Assembly (NCBI GenBank): GCA_002440085.1
Contig: DJRM01000061.1
Coordinates: 1 to 16,159, forward strand
Source of the DNA: Bacteroidales bacterium UBA6360
Lineage (GTDB): Bacteria > Bacteroidota > Bacteroidia > Bacteroidales > UBA932
Reading direction: 5' to 3'
Length of the DNA: 16,159 nt
Below, piece after piece: positions 8,026 through 16,159 of the stretch. How positions within the stretch are numbered: the first letter of the stretch is position 1; each line of letters begins with the position of its first letter. Below the pieces are notes generated by a model. The model searched no databases. It had not been told where the DNA came from and saw only the letters and a program-made list of their open reading frames with translations. A program made the position numbers and the translations under genes.

Positions 8026-11000
8026 TTAGAAAGTTATGGAAAGCCCGAGGCTGAATGTCCTGATGTTCGGATACGAGAAATTTCCTCCCGTGTCCATCTC
8101 CAGATCGAGTCCCTTGTAGGGGCTTATCATGAACGGATTGTTCACGTCCATATATACACGAAGGTTGGAGATATGCTTCTGTTTCGGAATGGTGTAACCG
8201 AGAGTTATGTTGCGGCAGCGTATGAACCAGCTGCGTGTCGTGAAATAGTCTCCGATTCCGTACATTGACTCGTTCTGGAAATATCCGGGATACTCTCCGC
8301 CCTGATTGTCGTCACTGAACTTGTTCGCGACGGCTTTCGGATAGTTCTGTCCGCCGGCAAGCTGTGTGGCGTCCACCGTGAAAATCTGCCTGTAGTCTCC
8401 GTAGTTGAGGAGCCCGAATTGTCCGTAGAAATATATGTTGAAATCGAAATTTTTCCACTTTATTGTGTTGTTCATTCCGGCTATATATCCCGGGTCAATA
8501 GTTCCGATTTCTACCTTGTCCGCATCGTTGATTATGCCGTCTGGCTCTCCGGAAAGGACGGGAATGCCGTGTTCGTCGACCTTGTATGTTCCGTCAGGAT
8601 TCCTGACATATCCGTTTATGTCCTTGATTTTCACCTGTCCGACAACGGCTCCGGACTGCGCCGGATTGCTCTCTCCGGGCTTTATGAGCCCGTCGGAGAG
8701 ATAGGTCACCCACGGCCGTATCCATCCGTTGTAGCTGTCGTATGCCGCCGGCGCCCAACTGTCGGCCCTTTCGAGCCACCTGTCGCGGTAGAAGGAGAAT
8801 GTGAGGTCTGTCGTCCAGCTGAAGTCTCTTGTGGAGACGTTGACGGTGTTCAGGGAAAGTTCGAGCCCCCGGCTCTGTGTCTTTCCAATGTTGTCGGCCA
8901 TATAGCGGACCTCGGAGACGCGCATCAGCTTTCTCCACTGGAGCAAATCGGATATGACCTTATAGAAATACTCGACGGTGATGTTGAGCCTGTCCTCGAA
9001 GAAGCCGAGGTCGAGACCGGCGTTCACCTCTGTGGTCGTCTCCCATTTCAGGTTCGGGTTGGCGATTTCGGAAAGCACGAGACCGATGTGGTTCGTGCCT
9101 CCGAAAAGACTGTTGTACGGGACGCTGTCATCGGAGTTGTAGTTGCGGTAGATGTTCATCAGATTCGCGTTTATGCCGGCGTTTCCTGTCTGACCGAGGC
9201 TCAGTCTCAGCTTTCCGTTGGACCACCATCCGGAAACCGGGGAGAAGAACGGTTCCTTCGAGAACCTCCATCCGAGCGCCACCGACGGGAAGTAGCCCCA
9301 GCGGTTGTTCTTCGCGAACCGCCCGCTTCCGTCCGCCCGCAGGGTGGCCGTGGCAAGGTAGCGGCCGTCGTAAGACCAGTTAAGCCTGCCGAAGAAGGAG
9401 GCCATTTCGTATGAAGCGGCTCCTGAACTGACATACGGTTTCACGGCATTGCCGGCTCCGAGATTGTTGTAGAGATAGCCGTCAATGAGAAATTCCTCGT
9501 TTTCAGCCGAGAAGTCCTCGCTCCCGAACCTCTGCCAGGAATATCCGGCCATCGCGGAGAGACTGTGCTTCCCGATTTCCGCCGTATATGTGGCAGTGAA
9601 GTCGATGAGCAGGTCGTTCTTGTCGTACTGTCTCTGGTCTGCCCGCCCTCCGACAAGCGCACCGCTAAGCGTGCTCTTGGGGACATAGACCTGATGTTTC
9701 TGAAAATTTGCGTCAATTCCGGCGCTTCCGCGCAGGACAAGGCCTTTCAGCGGACGTATTTCGAGCCATGCTGTTCCCATCGCCCTGTTTTTCTTTATGA
9801 CGTTTGAAATCTCCAGAAGTGAGGCAGGGTTCGGGGTCTTTGGGTATGCCTCGTTCATGCTGTAGTCTCCATTTTCGTCCTTGACAGGAAGCAGGGGCGT
9901 GAATGTTGCGGCTCCCTTTATTATTCCGCTTTCTCCCAGCGGAACGGGGTGGAGCGTGTTCCGCGAAAGGTTGAGGTTGACTCCGAGGTTCATCCACGAC
10001 GTGATTTTCTGATCGAGGTTGATTCTTGCAGTCGCTCTTGTGACATCATTGTTCCTGATGATTCCGTTCTGCCGGAACCAGCTTCCGGACACGAGGTATT
10101 TGGTGTATTCGCTGCCGCCCGTCACGGACAGGTTGTGCTGTGTCTGGTAGCCCAGACGCGAGACCTCCTTCAGATAATCCGTGTCGTACTCGGGATGTTC
10201 AACTGCATAATCCCCGTAAAAGGGAATGTATGCGTCGAATACTTCCTCAGGATCCTTGCCGCCGTAGATGCCGACTCCGTTCTGTCTCTTCCAGAGTTCA
10301 AGACCGTAGCGGTTCGACTCTTTCATGAGACCCTTGGCGTCAAGCATGTCGTATTTGCCTGCCATGACGGAGATTCCGCCGGAACCGGAATAAGTGACTT
10401 TCGGGGCTCCAGAGGCGCCTTTCTTCGTCGTGACTATGATGACTCCGTTTGCGGCCCGTGCTCCGTAGATTGCCGTCGAGCTCGCGTCCTTGAGAACTTC
10501 TATTGACTCGATGTCGTTCGGGTTCAGGGAACCGAATATGTTGTCCGATGTTCCTGAAGAGTATGAGCCGGTTTCAATCTTGCTGTCGGACGCCGGATTC
10601 ACGGGAAATCCGTCAATGATTATGAGCGGGTCATTATTCGAATTCACGGATGCGGCTCCCCTTATGCGGAATGTCGAGCCAGCTCCCGGAGACGCTCCTG
10701 AGGCGCTGACCTGAAGTCCGGCGGCCTTGCCTGCGAGCATGTTCGTCACTGACGTCACAGACGGGACATTTCCGTCATCCATCCTTATGGAAGACACGGC
10801 TCCCGTGAGGTCGGACTTCTTGACGGAACCATAGCCTATGGCAACAGCCTCGTCGAGCAGTTTCAGATCCTGATGCAGCGTCACCCTGATGTTTCCGGAT
10901 GCTCCGAAGACCCTCACCGACTGTTCCTTGTAGCCGAGGCATGAGACGAACAGAATCAGGTCGCCTTCCGGGCATTCTATCCGGAACTCTCCGTCAAGAT

Positions 11001-11460
11001 TCGTCTCTGTGGCGTTCTGTGTGCCCTGCTGCATTACAACGGCCCCGATTACCGGCTCAGAACCCTCGTCCACTACAATCCCGGAGACCACGCGCCGCTT
11101 TCCTTTTGCGGTCTTTTCTTCTGTCTTTTCCTGTTTCTCCGGCTTCTTTGCGGACAGCAGGATGATGGTTTTTCCCTTTATCCTGAAATCCGCGTTACAT
11201 TTCCGGCAGATGCTCCCGATGGCCTTTTCCACGCTCGCGTTTCGGATGCTGACGCTGATTTTTGCCTTTGGGTCGAGGAAATTGTCCGAGAACACGATCT
11301 CGTAGCCGCTCTGGGCCTTGAGTTCGGAAAGAATCCACTCCACGGTCCGGTCCTTCGCCTCGATGTTGACTGTTCCGCTCTGGGCACCGGCCGGCAGTGC
11401 GGAGAAAAGCACCGCCGCCAGTCCCAGAACAAATAATATCGCTGTCTTGAATCTGTTCAT
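8026..11460 (-). CDS. SusC-like TonB-dependent transporter with STN signalling domain
   Basis: This is an outer-membrane TonB-dependent channel that imports oligosaccharides with the SusD-like partner. The signal peptide is residues 1-26 (cleavage after AGA). Residues about 31-102 form an STN domain (VEWILSELKAQSGYEIVFSD, then FRIKGKTIILL), the periplasmic signalling module of FecA-type transducers. A Lys/Glu-rich linker (103-123) leads to a carboxypeptidase-like regulatory domain (about 124-196). LLDEAVAIGYGSVKKSDLTG (201-220) starts the TonB-box and plug region, with IESIEVLKDASSTAIYGARA (317-336). The rest is the beta-barrel, ending in an aromatic strand (FSLGLSITF). At 1144 residues it is normal for the family with an extra STN. 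The STN domain predicts contact with the FecR-like protein encoded in the same operon. GH5 lies only 5 bp upstream. Confidence 0.97.
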   Translation of the reverse strand: MNRFKTAILFVLGLAAVLFSALPAGAQSGTVNIEAKDRTVEWILSELKAQSGYEIVFSDNFLDPKAKISVSIRNASVEKAIGSICRKCNADFRIKGKTIILLSAKKPEKQEKTEEKTAKGKRRVVSGIVVDEGSEPVIGAVVMQQGTQNATETNLDGEFRIECPEGDLILFVSCLGYKEQSVRVFGASGNIRVTLHQDLKLLDEAVAIGYGSVKKSDLTGAVSSIRMDDGNVPSVTSVTNMLAGKAAGLQVSASGASPGAGSTFRIRGAASVNSNNDPLIIIDGFPVNPASDSKIETGSYSSGTSDNIFGSLNPNDIESIEVLKDASSTAIYGARAANGVIIVTTKKGASGAPKVTYSGSGGISVMAGKYDMLDAKGLMKESNRYGLELWKRQNGVGIYGGKDPEEVFDAYIPFYGDYAVEHPEYDTDYLKEVSRLGYQTQHNLSVTGGSEYTKYLVSGSWFRQNGIIRNNDVTRATARINLDQKITSWMNLGVNLNLSRNTLHPVPLGESGIIKGAATFTPLLPVKDENGDYSMNEAYPKTPNPASLLEISNVIKKNRAMGTAWLEIRPLKGLVLRGSAGIDANFQKHQVYVPKSTLSGALVGGRADQRQYDKNDLLIDFTATYTAEIGKHSLSAMAGYSWQRFGSEDFSAENEEFLIDGYLYNNLGAGNAVKPYVSSGAASYEMASFFGRLNWSYDGRYLATATLRADGSGRFAKNNRWGYFPSVALGWRFSKEPFFSPVSGWWSNGKLRLSLGQTGNAGINANLMNIYRNYNSDDSVPYNSLFGGTNHIGLVLSEIANPNLKWETTTEVNAGLDLGFFEDRLNITVEYFYKVISDLLQWRKLMRVSEVRYMADNIGKTQSRGLELSLNTVNVSTRDFSWTTDLTFSFYRDRWLERADSWAPAAYDSYNGWIRPWVTYLSDGLIKPGESNPAQSGAVVGQVKIKDINGYVRNPDGTYKVDEHGIPVLSGEPDGIINDADKVEIGTIDPGYIAGMNNTIKWKNFDFNIYFYGQFGLLNYGDYRQIFTVDATQLAGGQNYPKAVANKFSDDNQGGEYPGYFQNESMYGIGDYFTTRSWFIRCRNITLGYTIPKQKHISNLRVYMDVNNPFMISPYKGLDLEMDTGGNFSYPNIRTFSLGLSITF

Positions 11461-11465
11461 TGCGT

Positions 11466-13199
11466 TCAGTTCGTCTTCTTGATGTACACGGCGTCAATGC
11501 CGAAGGTCTTGCCCACGAGTTCTTTGTTTCCCTCTGCCGCGAACTCCAGTTTGTTGATGATGTTCCATTTGCAGGCTCTTGTCGGATCCGGGTCGTGCCA
11601 TGACGGAGTTCTTGTCCCGAGGCACTGAAGTTCTGACATCTTTTTCGTTATCTTGTGCCACTGTCCGTCGGCAGGGAGGTCGGTGTTGTTGAGCTTGAAC
11701 CCGTAGCGCCATTGCTCCGTCGTGGCGCTGTCATATTCCTGGAACCTTACCACGATGTCTCCTTTGAAGGCCTCCGAAGTCCTCATTGCGAACGTCAGAC
11801 TGTAGTCCTTTTCCGCCTGCCTGGTCCAGTCCTGCACCGGCCACATCTCGAAAGTGACCGCTCCGTACCGTGTGCCTACCTTCCACTGAATACACTTGCT
11901 CCCGTCGAACGGCTCCTGAGTGTCCTCGAATGAAATCTGATAATACTTGTCCGTATCGCTTCCGTTCCATGACCCGTTCTTGGAATAGTTCGGGAGCACG
12001 TCGTCATAGAGCGTTATCTCCGCAGGCATGTCCGAATCGTAGCTTTTCGGCAATATCAGCCCGAGAGCCTTCACGACATCAGGTTCAAGGTCCGTGTCGA
12101 AGTTCTTTCCGCTGTTTTTCCTGAATATGCTGTAGTCCCCGTTGTAACTCCAGTAGGTCCATGCAATCCCGTTGTTTGTCAGGTAGCCTGAGACGATCCT
12201 GTTCCAGATGGCCTTGCTCTTTATGTCCGCCTGACAGTCAAGCACGCCGAACTCGCCGCAGAAAACAGGCATGTTCCGGGATTTAGAAAATTCGATGTTC
12301 TTGTCTATCAGCGCTCTCAGTGCGGCGGCATTGCCGAGTGACGCATAGTCGCTGTAGTATTTCTCGAATTCCTGGTTCCCCTTCCATGAGGCTGGCATTT
12401 CCGGCATTGTCGCCGCGTCGTAAGGGAAGGCGACCGGCGCTATTTCCATCTTGGGGTTCGTCCAGTCGGCGCCCTGATGTGTGAAGAGGAACGGCGAGTA
12501 GAAATGGAATGTCGCTATGAGCCTTTTGTCGTCGAATTCCGGGAGTTCTGAAAGAGGTTCCCCGTGAACTGGGGTCACTATGACATAGCTGTCGGTGTCC
12601 TTGGAGCGGACAGCCTTGAGGTAGTCGTTCTGCATTGATAGCCAGTTAGTCTTGTAGTATGTGTCTCCCGGCTCGTTCTGAAGCTCATATACAATCTTGC
12701 CATATTTCCCGGCATACCTTCCGGCAACCTGCTCCCAGACCTTGCACACAGCGGCCCTTACATTGTTTTCCCCGACCGTCTGGCTGAGATTCCACAGCTT
12801 GGAGTGGTTGTCGATTATAATCCACATGTCCGTTGCCTTGGCGAGTTCCACCGCCTTGTCGAGTTCGACGAGAAACTCTTCATTCAGAGTGTATTCCGGA
12901 GCCGGGCCGAGCGCAGGGTGAAAATAGACAGGCACACGGATGACGTCAGTCCCGAGACTGCGTATGTTCTTGAGTTCCCTTTCCGAATAGGCATGCTCCT
13001 TGACCCATTTCAGGTCTTCATGCGTGAACCAGTCTCCGAGGTTCATGCCTTTTGTGAAAGGACATTTTCCCGTTTCCTCGACAGGAGGTTCATCGTTTCC
13101 GCCCTTGTCCGCGTTCTTTTCGCATCCGGCGAGGAAACCTGCGGCGAGCACGAGCGAAGTCAGCGCCGCGATGGCAGTGATTTTAGTGTTCATAGACAT
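11466..13199 (-). CDS. GH5 endo-glycanase lipoprotein with C-terminal binding-like domain
   Basis: This 577-residue protein has the lipobox FLAGC (Cys26; one residue pair shorter if started at the ATG at 13193) and an acidic linker, so it is probably exported to the surface. The catalytic TIM barrel spans about 45-385. Family 5 marks are GMNLGDWF (51-58), IRVPV with Arg88, DNH (130-132), YELQNEP with the acid/base Glu176, FHFYSPF with His232, FCGEFG with the nucleophile Glu316, and GIAWTYWSY near 344-352. The family hydrolyses internal beta-linkages of glucans, mannans or related polymers; the exact substrate cannot be read here. Residues 394-577 form a beta-rich domain from EITLYDD to FGIDAVYIKK, similar to the end of the surface lipoprotein at 4802. 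It lies between fecR (11 bp gap) and susC (5 bp gap), hence is likely co-transcribed with both. Confidence 0.95.
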   Translation of the reverse strand: MSMNTKITAIAALTSLVLAAGFLAGCEKNADKGGNDEPPVEETGKCPFTKGMNLGDWFTHEDLKWVKEHAYSERELKNIRSLGTDVIRVPVYFHPALGPAPEYTLNEEFLVELDKAVELAKATDMWIIIDNHSKLWNLSQTVGENNVRAAVCKVWEQVAGRYAGKYGKIVYELQNEPGDTYYKTNWLSMQNDYLKAVRSKDTDSYVIVTPVHGEPLSELPEFDDKRLIATFHFYSPFLFTHQGADWTNPKMEIAPVAFPYDAATMPEMPASWKGNQEFEKYYSDYASLGNAAALRALIDKNIEFSKSRNMPVFCGEFGVLDCQADIKSKAIWNRIVSGYLTNNGIAWTYWSYNGDYSIFRKNSGKNFDTDLEPDVVKALGLILPKSYDSDMPAEITLYDDVLPNYSKNGSWNGSDTDKYYQISFEDTQEPFDGSKCIQWKVGTRYGAVTFEMWPVQDWTRQAEKDYSLTFAMRTSEAFKGDIVVRFQEYDSATTEQWRYGFKLNNTDLPADGQWHKITKKMSELQCLGTRTPSWHDPDPTRACKWNIINKLEFAAEGNKELVGKTFGIDAVYIKKTN

Positions 13200-13210
13200 T
13201 TTTATTTTGA

Positions 13211-14200
13211 TTAATTTATGATTATCCTCGGCGTTTCCCCCTCGGGGACGCTTTCATCATATTCCCATTCGAACGATGATGACCATCTCAGAGTTTCAAG
13301 TGTGCGTTCAAGAGAGTTCATGGTGAAATACCCTCCGGAAAAGCGATATTCCAGGCACTTCCTGTCCCTTACGTCGAACTTTACCCCGTAACGTTTTGAA
13401 AGAATGTGCAGTATGTCAGAGAATGGGGTTGAGGCGAGCAGCATTCTACCGTCCTTCCATGCTATTTCGGATTCTCCCGAGGTTTCGCACACACGCACGG
13501 AATCGCTGTCTTTGCTGTAGCTGAGCTTCTGTCCCGGATTTATCCTCAATTCCTTGCTTTGCCCGTATTTGCCGGTGTAGTGAAAGCCTATGCTTCCGTT
13601 TATCAGCGTCGCGACGCAGCTCTCTCCATCGTAGGCATCCACATTGAACTGCGTTCCGTAGACCATGATTGACGAATTGCCACCCGTATGGACGATGAAA
13701 GGGGATTTTGTGTCTTTGGTGACATCGAAATATGCCTCTCCGCAGAGCCTGACATCCCTTGTCCCACGATTGAAATCCTTTGAATATGAGAGTTTTGAGC
13801 CTCCGTTCAGAACAACGACCGTACTGTCGGGGAGTATTATAGTTCCGGTCATTCCCGGGTTGACGCAGTATTCCGCATATATTGCCTCGGCCCTGTTCCC
13901 GTTCAGACTATAAATGCAGACAGCCGCAACTGCAACACATGCGGCTATGGCTGAAACTGCGGCAGCGCAGCGTCTGACTACAGCCTTCGCCCTATTGCGC
14001 CTTATTTTTCTTCGCGTCTCCGCCAGCGCATTTTCCACGTTGACAGAACCCATGATTTCCAGCGCATCAGCATCATCAAGCACCTCGCGGATACTTGCCA
14101 TTGTTCCCTCGTCCGCACCGGTGTCCCCGGCCCATTTCAATATAGTTTGTCTTTCTTTTTCATTCATATTCAGTATATTTTTCATCTTCATCCGTTTCAT
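13211..14200 (-). CDS. FecR-like anti-sigma factor
   Basis: This inner-membrane regulator is thought to hold the ECF sigma factor and relay the signal from the STN domain of the SusC transporter. From the ATG at 14200 it has 329 residues: a cytoplasmic part with KERQTILKWAGD (about 15-26), one membrane helix at about 76-98 rich in Ala and Val, a periplasmic FecR domain at about 108-210 (GTIILPDSTVVVLNGGSKLSY, DVRLCGEAYFDV, YGTQFNVDAYD), and a C-terminal DUF4974-like domain at about 252-329 (TPFSDILHILSKRYGVKF). The ATG at 14200 directly abuts the proposed -10 element, so translation more likely starts at 14185 or at the ATG at 14167 (318 residues, MNEKERQ). It is the first gene of the leftward operon. 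No sigma gene adjoins it, unlike the usual fecI-fecR pair. Confidence 0.93.
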   Translation of the reverse strand: MKRMKMKNILNMNEKERQTILKWAGDTGADEGTMASIREVLDDADALEIMGSVNVENALAETRRKIRRNRAKAVVRRCAAAVSAIAACVAVAAVCIYSLNGNRAEAIYAEYCVNPGMTGTIILPDSTVVVLNGGSKLSYSKDFNRGTRDVRLCGEAYFDVTKDTKSPFIVHTGGNSSIMVYGTQFNVDAYDGESCVATLINGSIGFHYTGKYGQSKELRINPGQKLSYSKDSDSVRVCETSGESEIAWKDGRMLLASTPFSDILHILSKRYGVKFDVRDRKCLEYRFSGGYFTMNSLERTLETLRWSSSFEWEYDESVPEGETPRIIIN

Positions 14201-14228
14201 TAGGCACGCCAGTCAGATATATTCCTAA
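14201..14228 (-). promoter_or_regulatory. Putative ECF sigma promoter for the fecR operon
   Basis: Read on the minus strand: TTAGGAATATATC, 8 nt (TGACTGGC), GTGCCTA. Inside it are GGAAT, 16 nt and CCTA, close to the GGAA...-10 layout of ECF promoters. Both conserved blocks recur exactly, in the opposite orientation, at 14270-14297. The spacer is not conserved, as expected for a bipartite promoter. It reads into fecR, GH5 and susCD. Confidence 0.6.
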
Positions 14229-14269
14229 GGTTTTTTTAAAATTTTTATCGATTTGTGAGTTCATCTTGA

Positions 14270-14297
14270 TTAGGAATATATCGTTCACGAGTGCCTA
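14270..14297 (+). promoter_or_regulatory. Putative ECF sigma promoter for the GH3 gene
   Basis: Plus strand: TTAGGAATATATC, 8 nt (GTTCACGA), GTGCCTA. GGAAT (14273-14277) and CCTA (14294-14297) are 16 nt apart, the same as in the fecR-facing copy. The GH3 ATG is 13 bp further on, implying a leader of only a few bases. Confidence 0.6.
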
Positions 14298-14310
14298 TTA
14301 TCATAAAAAT

Positions 14311-16159
14311 ATGATGAAACCGAAACATATCATGATTGCCGCTGTGTTCCGGCTTGTCGCGTTGCCATTTGCGGCGATGGCGCAGGTTCCGGTTTATCTT
14401 GACAGTTCGGCGGACATTGAGACGAGGGTGGAAGACGCGCTTTCACGAATGACGCTTGAGGAAAAGATCGCCATGGTGCACGCGCAGTCCAAGTTCTCCT
14501 CCCCGGGTGTGCCTCGGCTCGGCATTCCCGAAGTCTGGATGAGCGACGGGCCGCATGGCGTGCGAGCAGAAACGCTATGGGATGAATGGAAGGCGGCCGG
14601 GTGGACAAACGACGCATGCACTGCATTTCCGTGCCTTGAATGTCTCGCCGCGACATGGAATCCGTCCCTTGCGCAGGAATATGGCAAGGCTCTCGGCGAA
14701 GAGGCACGCTACCGCGGCAAGACGGTGATTCTCGGTCCGGGAGTGAATATTGTCCGCACTCCGCTTTGCGGGCGTAATCATGAATATATGGGCGAGGACC
14801 CGCTGCTTGCCGGAACGCTTGCGGCGGAATATATACGCGGAGTCCAGTCCTGCGGTGTCGCGGCCTGTGCCAAGCATTTCGCGCTCAACAATCAGGAGGC
14901 ACGGCGCCACAGCTACAATGCCGTTGTCAGTGATGCCGCTCTTCACGAACTTTATCTTCCGGCGTTCAGAACTGCCGTGCGTGACGGAGGCGTGTGGGCC
15001 ATGATGGGCGCCTATAATAAATATGGGAATGAACACTGCTGTCATAACGGGCTTCTGGTCCGCGCCATATTGAAGGACGGCTGGGGTTTCGACGGTGTGT
15101 TTGTCAGCGACTGGGGCGGGACTCATGACACACAGCAGGCTGTACGGGACGGACTTGACATTGAGTTCGGAACGCATACAGACGGGCTGTCGTCTGGTGA
15201 GCGGAACGCCTACGACGACTACTTCCTTGCCCGTCCCTATCTTGAACTGATTCGCTGCGGAGCTATCGGCACGGAAGAACTTGACGACAAGGTCAGGCGC
15301 GTCCTCCGTCTTATTTTTCGCACGACCATGGCTCCCGACCGGCCTTGGGGAAGCTTCGGGTCCAAGGCACATTCGGATGTTGCCCGCCGGGTGGCTGAAG
15401 AGGGTTTTGTGCTTCTCAAAAATGACGGAAACATTCTTCCGCTTTCCGCAGGGAGACTCCGTCGAATCCTTGTCGTCGGATGGAACGCGCAGCTGAAGAC
15501 GGCGTGGGGAGGCGGCTCTGCGGAACTGAAGGCGAGGTATGAAGTCACGCCTCTCGATGCGTTGCGCAGACATCCATCGCTCACGGATGTGAATGTGGAA
15601 TATGAGCCTGGATATATATGGAACCGCCCGGAACTCGCCGATTCGCTGCGCCGTGCTGCGGTTTCCAAGGCTGCCTCGGCCGATGTCGTGCTCTTTTTCG
15701 GCGGACTGCTCAAATGGGACGGCAAGGACGGGGAGGGGATTGACAGGAAGTTGTACAATCTTCCCTACGGCCAGGACAAACTCATTTCCGAGCTAGCTGC
15801 TGCGAATCCGCGCACGGTGGTGACGATGGTCGCGGCATCCGCTGTGGCGATGCCGTGGAATGCCGGCGTGCCGGCCATACTCTACGCTTGGTATGGAGGC
15901 TCGGAGGCGGGCAATGCCGTGGCGTCAATTCTCCTTGGGGACAAGTCGCCTTCGGGTCGCCTTCCCTTTACGATATACCGGAAACTTGACGACTGCGGTG
16001 CACATTTCCTCGATGCCTACAACTCCGATTCGGACGTTGCCGACTACCGCGAGGGAAGACTTGTCGGCTACAGGTGGATGGACGCGACCGGCAGGAAGGC
16101 CCTGTATCCGTTCGGCTACGGGCTCGGATATACGGAGTTCCGCTACGGGCATGTCGGAG
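14311..16159 (+). CDS. GH3 beta-glycosidase, probably beta-glucosidase (partial, 3' end missing)
   Basis: An open frame runs from the ATG at 14311 (or 14314) to the right edge, 616 codons without a stop. The N-terminus is a signal peptide ending AAMAQ, so the enzyme is probably periplasmic. The TIM-barrel domain has WMSDGPHGVR near residues 73-82, GPGVNI and GRNHEYMGEDP near 143-163, the KHF motif at 188-190, and SDWGG with the catalytic nucleophile Asp267. The second, alpha/beta sandwich domain starts near 365 (AEEGFVLLKNDGNILPL) and has DGEGIDR with Glu475 in the acid/base position. LYPFGYGLGYTEFRYG near the end marks the approach to the FnIII-like C-terminal domain, which lies off the window. 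The family removes single sugars from the non-reducing end of beta-oligosaccharides. With GH5 it would finish breakdown of imported fragments. Glucoside against xyloside specificity cannot be decided here. Confidence 0.95.
   Translation, partial: MMKPKHIMIAAVFRLVALPFAAMAQVPVYLDSSADIETRVEDALSRMTLEEKIAMVHAQSKFSSPGVPRLGIPEVWMSDGPHGVRAETLWDEWKAAGWTNDACTAFPCLECLAATWNPSLAQEYGKALGEEARYRGKTVILGPGVNIVRTPLCGRNHEYMGEDPLLAGTLAAEYIRGVQSCGVAACAKHFALNNQEARRHSYNAVVSDAALHELYLPAFRTAVRDGGVWAMMGAYNKYGNEHCCHNGLLVRAILKDGWGFDGVFVSDWGGTHDTQQAVRDGLDIEFGTHTDGLSSGERNAYDDYFLARPYLELIRCGAIGTEELDDKVRRVLRLIFRTTMAPDRPWGSFGSKAHSDVARRVAEEGFVLLKNDGNILPLSAGRLRRILVVGWNAQLKTAWGGGSAELKARYEVTPLDALRRHPSLTDVNVEYEPGYIWNRPELADSLRRAAVSKAASADVVLFFGGLLKWDGKDGEGIDRKLYNLPYGQDKLISELAAANPRTVVTMVAASAVAMPWNAGVPAILYAWYGGSEAGNAVASILLGDKSPSGRLPFTIYRKLDDCGAHFLDAYNSDSDVADYREGRLVGYRWMDATGRKALYPFGYGLGYTEFRYGHVG

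Larger units (their letters stand above)
14201..14297. repeat. Bipartite inverted repeat in the divergent intergenic region
   Basis: Two 28-bp arms, 14201-14228 and 14270-14297, are inverted copies. They share 13 bp inner blocks (GATATATTCCTAA and its complement) and 7 bp outer blocks (TAGGCAC and its complement) with no mismatch, separated by 8 unrelated bases in each arm. The 41-bp centre is AT-rich with T and A runs. The arms are best read as two outward-facing promoters; a dyad operator is the alternative. Confidence 0.85.

Noticed and set aside
8419..9414. Plus-strand open frame of 331 codons
   Set aside because: It is antisense to the SusC barrel and is an effect of codon use in that high-GC gene.
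14201..14297. Invertible promoter (inverton) or mobile-element ends
   Set aside because: The arms are conserved in two blocks with an unrelated 8-nt spacer, and both point outwards, so inversion of the 41-bp centre would not switch anything; no recombinase is nearby. Promoter reading fits better.
14575..15573. Minus-strand open frame of 332 codons
   Set aside because: It is antisense to the GH3 catalytic domain, which keeps all family motifs on the plus strand.

Overview
The window reads as chromosomal DNA of a member of the Bacteroidota, probably order Bacteroidales. It holds a SusC/SusD pair, FecI-type ECF sigma factors with a FecR-type anti-sigma factor, lipoproteins with Bacteroidetes-style signal peptides, and housekeeping promoters of the Bacteroidetes type (TTTG, about 20 nt, then TAnnTTTG). 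The genus cannot be told from the sequence alone.

Most of the window (about 1.9 kb to the right edge) is one polysaccharide utilisation locus. Reading leftwards on the minus strand from about 14.2 kb, the order is: FecR-like anti-sigma factor, GH5 lipoprotein endoglycanase, SusC-like transporter with an N-terminal STN signalling domain, SusD-like lipoprotein, a 44-residue small protein, a fimbrillin-like surface lipoprotein with a carbohydrate-binding-like C-terminus, an ECF sigma factor, and a secreted 753-residue protein with a predicted helical-barrel core. Gaps between these genes are 5 to 42 bp, so they probably form one operon. Divergent to it, on the plus strand from 14311, is a GH3 beta-glycosidase that runs off the right edge. 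A GH5 with a GH3 suggests a beta-linked glucan or similar plant or microbial glycan. In the likely scheme, the surface lipoproteins bind glycan, GH5 cuts it, SusCD imports the oligosaccharides, and GH3 trims them in the periplasm. The STN domain, FecR and the sigma factor form the sensing circuit.

The most striking element lies between fecR and the GH3 gene (14201-14297). Two copies of the same bipartite motif face outwards: TTAGGAATATATC, 8 unconserved bases, GTGCCTA. Each copy contains GGAAT, 16 nt, CCTA, which is the geometry of an ECF sigma promoter. I read this as a divergent promoter pair through which the locus's own sigma factor would switch on both arms.

The left 1.9 kb differs. At 1348-1829 there is a second ECF sigma gene that has decayed: it has a one-base frameshift and a proline in the recognition helix, but it keeps a well-formed housekeeping promoter. 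Beyond it is a lower-GC gene for an AAA ATPase/DUF4143 protein, cut by the left edge. I saw no rRNA, tRNA, CRISPR array or insertion sequence.
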